Below are positions 44,578 through 51,788 of a stretch of 64,000 nt of DNA, piece after piece. The notes under the pieces were generated by a model. It saw only the letters and a program-made list of their open reading frames with translations. It made no database searches and was not told the origin of the DNA. Made by a program: the position numbers and the translations under genes. The stretch is from Bacteroidota bacterium (GTDB taxonomy: Bacteria; Bacteroidota; Bacteroidia; UKL13-3), in contig CANHVU010000008.1 of the NCBI GenBank assembly GCA_947464275.1, forward strand, positions 55,069 through 119,068. The letters are read 5' to 3'. How positions within the stretch are numbered: position 1 is the first letter of the stretch; the number at the start of each line of letters is the position of its first letter.

Positions 44578-45999
44578 TTAATCCTCCCTACTTCCATCAT
44601 CGGCCATACGCACAATTTTTGGGGTAAATTTAGCAACTACATCCACCAAATCTTTTTGCGAATTCATTACCATATTGATGTCTTTGTAAGCCATCGGGGC
44701 TTCGTCTAAACCTGCTCCAATTAAGTTAACTTGGTTAGCTTCTAAAATGGTTTTCATATCAGCTTGCGAAATATTTTGAATGGCTTTTGTTCTACTCATT
44801 TGTCGCCCAGCACCATGCGATGCAGAGTTAATGGCATTACTTTCTCCTTTACCTCTCACTAAAAATCCTGGTGCAGTCATAGAACCTGGTATAATTCCCA
44901 TCACTCCTTTTCCTGCTGGAGTTGCACCTTTTCTATGCACAATTACTTCTTCATTATTCCAAATTTCCTTCCAAGCAAAGTTATGATGGTTTTCAATTTT
45001 AGCCAACACATTTCCTCCCACCGCTTTTACCAATTTGTTATGAATTACCTCATGACAAGCAGATGCATAATCACCCGCCAAATTCATGGCAATCCAGTAC
45101 TCTTGTCCAGCTTCTGAATTCAAGTCTAAATAAGCTAAGTTTCTTGCTTCTTGTGGTAATTTACATAATGATTTGGCCAACTGAGTATAGTGCCCTGCAA
45201 TAGTTGCTCCAAATCCACGAGAACCTGAATGTGTAAGCAATGCCAAATAATTTCCTGCATTTACATTCAATGCTTCATCACGTTCCGCAAACTCAATGAT
45301 TCCCCACTCCACAAAATGGTTTCCACCACCTGAAGTTCCTAATTGTGAGTATGCTTTATCGTGCATGTTTTTAATAAATGGTGTAATATTAAATTCACTT
45401 CTATCCAACACTTCATGGTCGGCTTTATGTCGTCCATGGAAACCATGACCCGCACCAAACTTGGTATTTTCAATCAATTTATCTTTAAAAATATTAGCAT
45501 TTTGGTAAAAATAATTTTCCGAAATATCAAAAACAGTTAACGCCATTCTGCATCCTATATCAACCCCAACTCCATAAGGAATAATGGCATTTTTAGTAGC
45601 TAAAACTCCTCCAATTGGCAATCCATAACCTTGATGTGCATCTGGCATCAAAGCACCAGCAACAGTAACAGGTAATTTCATGGCAATATCCATTTGTTTG
45701 ATGGCTCCTTCTTCTATATGTTCTTTTCCGTAAATGTTATAATCACTGGCATTTTCAACCAATGCAATGGTTTCTTCAATTGGCGAATTTGCTTTTTCAA
45801 TGATGGCAGTAGCTAATTTTCCAAATATTCTATGATCTAAATATCCCGCAGCATTTTCCAACACATTTTTATAATGCATCATCATTTCATCACGTGTGTA
45901 GCCAGTTCTTTTTTTGTTAGCTTTTAAAGCCAATCCTAATATTTCACCTTGTTCGTAACCTAATTCTATTAAATCGTTACCGTTAATTTGTGTATTCAT
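44578..45999 (-). CDS. rtcB: RNA-splicing ligase RtcB, first copy, 473 aa
   Basis: GTP- and Mn-dependent ligase joining 2',3'-cyclic phosphate or 3'-phosphate to 5'-OH RNA ends, used in tRNA and rRNA repair. Motifs: [20 protein letters not shown] (metal Asp/Cys), [29 protein letters not shown], the guanylated histidine region [11 protein letters not shown] and [12 protein letters not shown]. Length is usual. It is divergent from the second rtcB copy across an 846-nt gap and has a folded 5' leader. Confidence 0.96.
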   Translation of the reverse strand: MNTQINGNDLIELGYEQGEILGLALKANKKRTGYTRDEMMMHYKNVLENAAGYLDHRIFGKLATAIIEKANSPIEETIALVENASDYNIYGKEHIEEGAIKQMDIAMKLPVTVAGALMPDAHQGYGLPIGGVLATKNAIIPYGVGVDIGCRMALTVFDISENYFYQNANIFKDKLIENTKFGAGHGFHGRHKADHEVLDRSEFNITPFIKNMHDKAYSQLGTSGGGNHFVEWGIIEFAERDEALNVNAGNYLALLTHSGSRGFGATIAGHYTQLAKSLCKLPQEARNLAYLDLNSEAGQEYWIAMNLAGDYASACHEVIHNKLVKAVGGNVLAKIENHHNFAWKEIWNNEEVIVHRKGATPAGKGVMGIIPGSMTAPGFLVRGKGESNAINSASHGAGRQMSRTKAIQNISQADMKTILEANQVNLIGAGLDEAPMAYKDINMVMNSQKDLVDVVAKFTPKIVRMADDGSRED

Positions 46000-46019
46000 A
46001 GTTAGTTAATTTTATAAAA

Positions 46020-46066
46020 CCCCTACAAGCCATATTTTTCAATATGTTCAGCCAATCTTGTAGGGG
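46020..46066 (-). ncRNA. Structured 5' leader of rtcB1 with GAAA tetraloop
   Basis: In the rtcB1 sense strand CCCCTACAAG pairs with CTTGTAGGGG (10 perfect base pairs). Inside, CATATT-GAAA-AATATG forms a second hairpin with a GNRA tetraloop, leaving AUUGGCUGAA unpaired on the 5' side. It ends 20 nt before the start codon. Such a compact fold suggests a regulatory leader or an RNA substrate of the ligase; no known family is claimed. Confidence 0.6.
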
Positions 46067-46198
46067 AGTCATTTTGATATGGCAAAGATGCAGGCTGAAT
46101 TATGCAGCTTATTTGCGTAATAGAATGCGTAAAATGTATTTTATTTAAATATTTCATTTTCAAACAAATAAAATTATTTTTCTTCATAATGTATCAAT

Positions 46199-46222
46199 TA
46201 CACTTTCAAGTGTGCAAGTGTA
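46199..46222. repeat. Inverted repeat TACACTT/AAGTGTA
   Basis: Perfect 7-bp arms around a 10-nt loop; could be a dimeric regulator site upstream of the 46296 promoter, or chance. Confidence 0.35.
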
Positions 46223-46295
46223 TTGCGTAGTAAAAAAATCCACCTTCGTTTTTATACTACCAAAAACATCGATTTAGACCTAAAAATTTTATTTT

Positions 46296-46326
46296 TTTGT
46301 TTTATAAAAAAAGAAATATAGTTTTG
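46296..46326 (+). promoter_or_regulatory. Complete promoter in the rtcB1-rtcB2 gap
   Basis: TTTG (46296-46299), 19 nt, TAGTTTTG (46319-46326). Transcription would start near 46333 and run into a 14-codon reading frame and a hairpin. It is the only full promoter seen before rtcB2, 520 nt away. Confidence 0.72.
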
Positions 46327-46365
46327 TGCGCTCAAAATAATAATTAATCAATAATAACTACTACA

Positions 46366-46410
46366 ATGAAAAAGTCGCTACATACAACCAGTGCACTGCT
46401 TACTGCATAA
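46366..46410 (+). CDS. 14-codon possible leader peptide
   Basis: MKKSLHTTSALLTA followed by TAA, about 33 nt after the predicted start site. It is rich in Thr, Leu, Ser and Ala. Right after it CTGCA-TAAT-TGCAG (46403-46416) can pair, and this overlaps the 5' arm of the next hairpin (46411-46448), the layout of a transcription attenuator. No amino-acid operon follows. Confidence 0.45.
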   Translation: MKKSLHTTSALLTA

Positions 46411-46448
46411 TTGCAGGAAAAATTCATTGTTCAATAATTTTCCTGCAA
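46411..46448 (+). terminator. Attenuator-like hairpin
   Basis: TTGCAGGAAAA (46411-46421) pairs with TTTTCCTGCAA (46438-46448), 11 perfect base pairs, followed by AATTTTAT. The T tract is short. Confidence 0.55.
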
Positions 46449-46575
46449 AATTTTATCGGTAACTAAAAAAATCAAGTAACAATTGGTTGTGTTTTGTTAT
46501 GCCCAATTCTTATTTAGGTATTTTTTATTTACAAAATTTCATAATTCAATCATTTAACGCAAAGTTAGTTAAATC

Positions 46576-46648
46576 GTCATTGCGAGGCACGAAGCAATCT
46601 CTCCGAAACACACCTTGTTTGAGATTGCTTCTCTACGTTCGCAATGAC
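46576..46648. repeat. REP-type element GTCATTGCGA...TCGCAATGAC
   Basis: A two-stem palindrome: GTCATTGCGA/TCGCAATGAC (10 bp) outside and GAAGCAATCTC/GAGATTGCTTC (11 bp) inside. One half of the same element, the first 27 nt, recurs at 54498-54524. Confidence 0.88.
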
Positions 46649-46731
46649 TTATGAAAGAATTTTGAAAGATGTTCAATAAGCCCTTTTCTGAGTGCACTAT
46701 AACCGCGTAGCTAGTAAAAAATAATAGCTCC

Positions 46732-46748
46732 AAGCATTACGCATGCTT
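46732..46748. repeat. Hairpin AAGCAT-TACGC-ATGCTT
   Basis: Perfect 6-bp stem. Together with GCGTAGCTA and TAGCT just upstream it can form alternative pairings. Could be an RNA structure of the rtcB2 leader. Confidence 0.4.
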
Positions 46749-46803
46749 ATCAGATGGCTTTTTTAGAAAATAAATTCCATCAAAATTTTAATTAACAAGG
46801 ATC

Positions 46804-46824
46804 TTGACTGCCTTTAAAAGTCAA
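46804..46824 (+). promoter_or_regulatory. Short hairpin 21 nt before rtcB2
   Basis: TTGACT-9 nt-AGTCAA. Not similar in sequence to the rtcB1 leader fold. Confidence 0.35.
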
Positions 46825-46845
46825 TAAAAAAATTTAAAAAACTGA

Positions 46846-48240
46846 ATGCATATTAGATCAAAAGATTTAAGCAAAATAGGATATACCAATAACCAAACAC
46901 GCAGTTTGGCTATTACTATTTTATCAAAACATTACAAGCACCAAAGTAAACAAGAGGCGCTTGATTTATTAACCCAAATAAAAAACAACCCAACACAATA
47001 TGAAACACATGAATTTTTAAGCAAAATAGCTTTGCAGTTTTTAGACAAAAAAGAAGATAAACACTTTACATCTTACGATTTATTAACCGAACCACAACCT
47101 GTTAAAACCTTTGGAACCAAGTTTATTGAAACATCTGCCAAGCAACAAATGGACATCGCTTTACGATTACCCATTACAGCAAAAGGAGCATTAATGCCTG
47201 ACGCACATGCGGGTTATGGCTTGCCTATTGGTGGCGTGCTAGCGGTTAAAAATGCTGTAATACCTTACGGAATAGGTGTAGATATTGGTTGCCGCATGGC
47301 AATGACCATTTTTGAAGCAAATGAACGTGCATTGACACAATACAGTTATCAATGTAAAATGGCTTTAAAAGAAAGTACACATTTTGGAATGGAAGGCGGT
47401 TTGGAAACAAAACAATCGCATGATATTTTGGATAGCCATGTATTTAACGAAATACCTTTTATTAAACAATTGCAAGGCAAAGCAGCTAGGCAATTAGGCA
47501 GTTCGGGCAGCGGAAATCACTTTGTAGAATGGGGCATAATTGAATTGCAAGAACAAAATAACTTGAACATAAAAGCAGGAAAATATGTCGCTTTGTTATC
47601 ACATTCTGGCTCCAGAGGTTTGGGTGCAAACATTGCTATGCATTACTTTCAAAAAGCCATGGATGTGTGCAAACTTCCTAATCATGCCAAGCAATTAGCT
47701 TGGTTAGATTTAAACACTGAATTGGGTATGGAATATTGGTTAGCCATGAATTTAGCAGGCGATTATGCCAAAGCTTGCCACGATGTAATCCATAAAAACT
47801 TAGCCAAGCAAACAGGATTTAAACCCATTATGAAAGTGGAAAATCATCACAATTTTGCATGGAAAGAAATGGTAGATGGCGAAGAAATGATAGTTCACCG
47901 CAAAGGTGCTACGCCTGCCAAATTAGGTGAGTTAGGTATCATTCCTAGTAGCATGATTCATCCAGGATATTTGGTGAGTGGCAAAGGAAACGAAGCCTCC
48001 ATCAACTCAGCTTCGCACGGAGCAGGAAGAGCCATGAGTCGCAGCAAAGCCAAACAAATGAATACCGTTTCGGGAATGAAAAAATTGTTGATTGAACATG
48101 GTGTAACTTTAATTGGTGGTAGCACCGAAGAAGCGCCAAATGCTTATAAAGACATTGCTCAAGTAATGCGCAATCAGAGTGATTTAGTGAATGTAGAAGG
48201 GATATTTTACCCTAAAATAGTAAGAATGAATAAAGAGTAA
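46846..48240 (+). CDS. rtcB2: RNA ligase RtcB, second copy (RtcB2 type), 464 aa
   Basis: Keeps all RtcB motifs: [60 protein letters not shown] and [12 protein letters not shown]. It is clearly diverged from the first copy in its N-terminal 100 residues. A single nucleotide separates it from prfH. RtcB2-PrfH pairs are known to act on ribosomes cut in the decoding centre: PrfH releases the peptide and the ligase reseals 16S rRNA. That role is inferred here from pairing. Confidence 0.94.
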   Translation: MHIRSKDLSKIGYTNNQTRSLAITILSKHYKHQSKQEALDLLTQIKNNPTQYETHEFLSKIALQFLDKKEDKHFTSYDLLTEPQPVKTFGTKFIETSAKQQMDIALRLPITAKGALMPDAHAGYGLPIGGVLAVKNAVIPYGIGVDIGCRMAMTIFEANERALTQYSYQCKMALKESTHFGMEGGLETKQSHDILDSHVFNEIPFIKQLQGKAARQLGSSGSGNHFVEWGIIELQEQNNLNIKAGKYVALLSHSGSRGLGANIAMHYFQKAMDVCKLPNHAKQLAWLDLNTELGMEYWLAMNLAGDYAKACHDVIHKNLAKQTGFKPIMKVENHHNFAWKEMVDGEEMIVHRKGATPAKLGELGIIPSSMIHPGYLVSGKGNEASINSASHGAGRAMSRSKAKQMNTVSGMKKLLIEHGVTLIGGSTEEAPNAYKDIAQVMRNQSDLVNVEGIFYPKIVRMNKE

Positions 48241-48241
48241 A

Positions 48242-48859
48242 ATGGAGAAAAAAATAATGCAAATAACCTCGGGCAAAGGGCCCGAGGAATGCGAAAGAGC
48301 AGTAGCCAAAGTAGTAGAAAAACTAATGGCTGAAGCCAAAAATAAAGGCATAGAAATCAATATCATTGATAGCATAAAAGGCCAATTGAAAGGTTGTTAC
48401 TTTTCAGTAACGCTCCTATTAAGTGGAAATAATATCAGCAGTTTTTGTGAACAATGGACAGGCAGTATTTTATGGATAGCTCAAAGTCCGTATAGGAAAT
48501 TTCATAGGCGTAAAAACTGGTTTGTGGGTATTGATTGTTTTGATATAAGCAAAGAAATGAAAATCAAAGAAAGCGATATTAGTTACCAAACCATGCGCAG
48601 TGGCGGCCCTGGCGGGCAAAATGTAAACAAGGTAGAAACGGCAGTAAGAGCCATACATTTACCAACAGGAATATTTGTAACCGCCAATCAAGAACGCTCG
48701 CAATTGCTTAACAAAAAACTGGCTTTAGAAAAACTAAAAGATAAACTGATGCTAGATGAAGTAGAGAAAGCTAAAAAATTGGTTCAAGATAAGTGGCTTA
48801 AACACCATCAATTGGAAAGAGGAAATCCTATACAAACTTTTAATGAAACATTGGTTTAA
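48242..48859 (+). CDS. prfH: Peptide chain release factor-like protein PrfH, 205 aa
   Basis: Short class I release-factor homologue: no codon-recognition domain 1, but an intact GGQ loop ([13 protein letters not shown] at 124-126). Length matches PrfH of other bacteria. The 1-nt spacing after rtcB2 indicates translational coupling. A terminator begins directly after its stop. Confidence 0.95.
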   Translation: MEKKIMQITSGKGPEECERAVAKVVEKLMAEAKNKGIEINIIDSIKGQLKGCYFSVTLLLSGNNISSFCEQWTGSILWIAQSPYRKFHRRKNWFVGIDCFDISKEMKIKESDISYQTMRSGGPGGQNVNKVETAVRAIHLPTGIFVTANQERSQLLNKKLALEKLKDKLMLDEVEKAKKLVQDKWLKHHQLERGNPIQTFNETLV

Positions 48860-48889
48860 AACAAAGGTTGCTTGAGGGCAGCCTTTGTT
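48860..48889 (+). terminator. Hairpin after prfH
   Basis: A 12-bp stem (AACAAAGGTTGC with GCAGCCTTTGTT, one G-T pair) and a 6-nt loop, followed by ATTTCCTTC. A weak T tract, so partial termination is likely before the HEPN-motif gene. Confidence 0.65.
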
Positions 48890-48985
48890 ATTTCCTTCTA
48901 ATGAATTGTAAATTGGTTTCAATTATTTGAAGATGTAAAAGTAATTATTATCTTATATTTCGGCTCACAATTTTTTTGTTCGACA

Positions 48986-49930
48986 ATGGAAAACTTACTT
49001 AAAGAATACAAAAAACCAGATGAAAGATGGGAAATTTGGGGAGTGAATTCGCATTCAGAATTCATGAGTAAGTTCATGGTAATTGGAAGATTTCATGATA
49101 ATGTTCCTGAATTAATAAAAGAAGAATTCAAAGTGGTTGAAAGGCTCTTATGTAATTCCTATTATCATTATCCTTTGATTGATGAAGCCTTTTCCAAAGT
49201 AACACGAATTTTCGAATCAGCAATTTCACTTCGACTTAAAGAATTAAATATACTTGAGGAAAAAAAATTTGAAACTTTAGATAAAAAAATAAAGAAAATT
49301 GAAGCATATACTTCTTCAACTTTAACGAAAGAATGGAATGCTGCAAAAAATATTCGAAATTCATTTGCTCATCCCGCAGCAGGTAGTTTAAGAGGCATCA
49401 CATTATTTAATGGATTTTTTCAAATGGTCAACATTTTGAATACAATATTTTTAGACAAAACAACAGTAGAACATAATATTCAAGCTCTAAACCAACTTAA
49501 AGAAGTTGCAAACCCTTTAAAAAAAGGACTCTTTAAATTTCAAATGGAAGATAAAATTTTCCTTGTTACCTCAATTTTACCTTATTCTTTTTTTGAGAAT
49601 AAAAATATTCAAAAATCATTTTGGGTTATTCACCCTGTATTGACATATTTCCCGCAAAAAACAGATAAGCTAAATTTTGATTTGCCAATATTCCAAAGTT
49701 TTAAAAACATTAAAATCACAGAAAATTCTTTTGAAGCAACTAACATATACAACAATAAAAAGATTTTTGCAATACCAACAAATAAGAAAGAAAATATTGA
49801 ATTATTAAATAAGCATCAGGAACAAATTGAGTCATCTGAAAATGAAGTAAAACAAGCTTATTGGAATCTACTTGAACACGAAATTAATAATGAAGTAATT
49901 AAATTCTTATATGAAAATTGTTGGAAATAG
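48986..49930 (+). CDS. HEPN-motif protein, candidate RNase, 314 aa
   Basis: The helical N-terminal half ends with IRNSFAHP: R124-N125-x-x-x-H129 is the R(N/D/H)xxxH signature of HEPN-type RNases. The C-terminal half (from about 175) is beta-rich and unrecognised. No signal peptide. It lies 126 nt after prfH in the same direction, and before a WYL regulator. HEPN proteins include RNA-cutting toxins and defence effectors; non-nuclease HEPN proteins also exist, so activity is inferred. Confidence 0.6.
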   Translation: MENLLKEYKKPDERWEIWGVNSHSEFMSKFMVIGRFHDNVPELIKEEFKVVERLLCNSYYHYPLIDEAFSKVTRIFESAISLRLKELNILEEKKFETLDKKIKKIEAYTSSTLTKEWNAAKNIRNSFAHPAAGSLRGITLFNGFFQMVNILNTIFLDKTTVEHNIQALNQLKEVANPLKKGLFKFQMEDKIFLVTSILPYSFFENKNIQKSFWVIHPVLTYFPQKTDKLNFDLPIFQSFKNIKITENSFEATNIYNNKKIFAIPTNKKENIELLNKHQEQIESSENEVKQAYWNLLEHEINNEVIKFLYENCWK

Positions 49931-50012
49931 TATTTAAATTGGAAGTATAATTACAAATAATAACGCACATTCGACTACGCAAATACGCTGCGCACTTATT
50001 CAGTTACTTGCC

Positions 50013-50020
50013 TATATTTG
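50013..50020 (+). promoter_or_regulatory. -7 box of the WYL regulator gene
   Basis: TATATTTG, 18 nt before the ATG at 50038; no TTTG upstream. It lies inside the alternative TTG-started frame, which therefore is unlikely. Confidence 0.5.
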
Positions 50021-50037
50021 AAATAAAAAACAACACC

Positions 50038-51060
50038 ATGTCTATTAACAAATTGGCCTTAATCAGGTATAAAACCATTGACGAATGTTTACAAAACAGG
50101 TTTAGAAAATGGACTTTGGATGATTTGATTGAAAAAGTATCGAATGCTTTGTACGAATATGAAGGTATTTCTACAGGTATTTCAAAGCGAACCATTCAAG
50201 CTGATATTCAACTGATGCGCAGTGACAAGTTGGGTTACAACGCGCCCATTATAGTTACCGATAAAAAATATTATAGCTATGAAGACAATACCTTTAGCAT
50301 AACCAAAACTCCTATTAACAATGCTGATGTAGAAAAAATGAAAGAAATTGTTGGCGTGCTAAAGCACCTAAATGGTTTTAATTATTTTGATGAAATGAGC
50401 GATATGATTACCAAATTGGAAAATAATATCAATAAATCGACCAAAGGTAGCCGCAATTGCATTCAGTTTGAAACCAATCATTTATTGAAAGGAATTGAAC
50501 ATATCAATCCTTTGTACCAAGCTATTTTAAACCAAAAAGCTTTGTTGATTGAATACAAATCGTTCAAAGCAAAATCAGCGCAAAACCAAATATATTTCCC
50601 TTATTTATTGAAAGAATACCGCAACCGTTGGTTCTTAATTGCCAAACCTAAAAAGGGTGCAACATTAATGACTTTAGCTTTGGATAGAATTATAGAATTT
50701 CAAGAACTGCCAAACGAAAAGTTTGTGCCTTACGAAGGTGTTGATTTTGAAAGGTATTTTAATGATTTACTAGGAGTTACAAAAACGAATAGAGATAGAG
50801 CCAACAAAATTATTTTACATGTAAATAGCCATAATGCGCCTTATGTGTTAACCAAACCCATTCATCCATCGCAAACATTGGTAAAAGAGGATGAAACAGG
50901 CATTATCATTAGGCTTGATTTAGTGTTAAATTTTGAATTGGAACGTGAAATATTAGGCTTTGGCGAAAGTATAAAAGTATTAGGTCCAAGGCATTTTAAA
51001 AGCAGAATTGCCAAAAGGTTAAAGGCTGCCATGGAGCACTATGAAGAAAAAACCGAGTAA
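50038..51060 (+). CDS. WYL-domain transcriptional regulator, 340 aa
   Basis: N-terminal winged helix (RKWTLDDLIEKVSNALYEYE, then KRTIQADIQLMRS) and a C-terminal WYL domain (LLIEYKSFKA ... YLLKEYRNRWFLIAKPK) with WCX-like tail. WYL regulators often sense nucleic acids or nucleotides and sit by defence or repair genes. Here it follows the rtcB2-prfH-HEPN genes and may control them; direct evidence is lacking. Confidence 0.9.
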   Translation: MSINKLALIRYKTIDECLQNRFRKWTLDDLIEKVSNALYEYEGISTGISKRTIQADIQLMRSDKLGYNAPIIVTDKKYYSYEDNTFSITKTPINNADVEKMKEIVGVLKHLNGFNYFDEMSDMITKLENNINKSTKGSRNCIQFETNHLLKGIEHINPLYQAILNQKALLIEYKSFKAKSAQNQIYFPYLLKEYRNRWFLIAKPKKGATLMTLALDRIIEFQELPNEKFVPYEGVDFERYFNDLLGVTKTNRDRANKIILHVNSHNAPYVLTKPIHPSQTLVKEDETGIIIRLDLVLNFELEREILGFGESIKVLGPRHFKSRIAKRLKAAMEHYEEKTE

Positions 51061-51125
51061 ATGTTATTTTATTTTTAACAATCTAAATTTTGACCTGTAA
51101 ACATTTTCTTTTTACATAATTATGC

Positions 51126-51133
51126 TATGTTTG
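51126..51133 (+). promoter_or_regulatory. -7 box of the DinB-family gene
   Basis: TATGTTTG, 22 nt before the ATG. The -33 region is T-rich but not TTTG. Confidence 0.5.
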
Positions 51134-51155
51134 ATTTTTAAAAAAATTTAAAACT

Positions 51156-51656
51156 ATGATAGTACAATCTCTTTTGGGCGAATTTATGTTTGAAGCAGAA
51201 AACACCCGCAAATTGTTAAAAGCCATTCCTGAAAGCGCTTTAGATTACAAACCTCAAGAAAAAAATTGGACAATTGCTCAACTGGCTTCTCATATAGCTG
51301 AGGTGTATAATTGGTTTCATAGCACATTTAACATGGATGTGATGGAAATGAGTGAATACAAATACGATAAAGGCGATATTTCAAAAACAGAAAATATTGT
51401 AGCCAAGTTAGAAGAAAACATAAAAAATGCACAAGCAATTTTAGCCAATGCAAAAGATGAAAGCATGATGACTCCTTGGAAAATGGAAATGAACGGTCAT
51501 GAATTAATGCCTGCCATGCCTAGAATTCAAGTAGTAAGAGGTTTTTTATTCAATCATTTATACCATCACAGAGGCGAGTTAGTAGCTTACCTAAGAGCAT
51601 CAGGAAATATGGTGCCTGCGCTTTATGGCCGAACTGCAGACGATAATAATTTTTAA
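51156..51656 (+). CDS. DinB-family protein, 166 aa
   Basis: Four-helix bundle of the DinB/YfiT type. Two of the metal histidines are visible: ASHIAEVY near residue 46 and LYHHRGEL near 134. The family includes thiol-dependent S-transferases and enzymes of unknown substrate. Ends with a strong terminator. Confidence 0.85.
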   Translation: MIVQSLLGEFMFEAENTRKLLKAIPESALDYKPQEKNWTIAQLASHIAEVYNWFHSTFNMDVMEMSEYKYDKGDISKTENIVAKLEENIKNAQAILANAKDESMMTPWKMEMNGHELMPAMPRIQVVRGFLFNHLYHHRGELVAYLRASGNMVPALYGRTADDNNF

Positions 51657-51660
51657 TTAC

Positions 51661-51682
51661 AGCCCCGAAAGGGGCTTTTTTA
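51661..51682 (+). terminator. Terminator of the DinB-family gene
   Basis: AGCCCC-GAAA-GGGGCT, a GC-rich stem with GNRA-type loop, followed by six T; begins 4 nt after the stop. Confidence 0.95.
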
Positions 51683-51788
51683 TTGATTTTACCACAAAAA
51701 AAATTGTTCACACACATTACTTTCAGTTTCATATTAACTATTTTGCAAAGCATTATTTTATTGAAAAATAAAATGAGTGGAATAACAA

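Larger units (their letters stand above)
46000..46845. other. 846-nt region between the two rtcB genes
   Basis: No gene over 50 codons. In order it holds the rtcB1 leader RNA structure (46020-46066), a small inverted repeat (46199-46222), a complete plus-strand promoter (46296-46326), a 14-codon reading frame (46366-46410), a terminator-like hairpin (46411-46448), a REP-type element (46576-46648), hairpins at 46732-46748, and a short hairpin before rtcB2 (46804-46824). Confidence 0.85.

Noticed and set aside
46700..46800. tRNA or Y-RNA-like gene next to rtcB2
   Set aside because: Hairpins are present but no cloverleaf, no conserved T-loop (GTTCRA) and no CCA-like end could be fitted.
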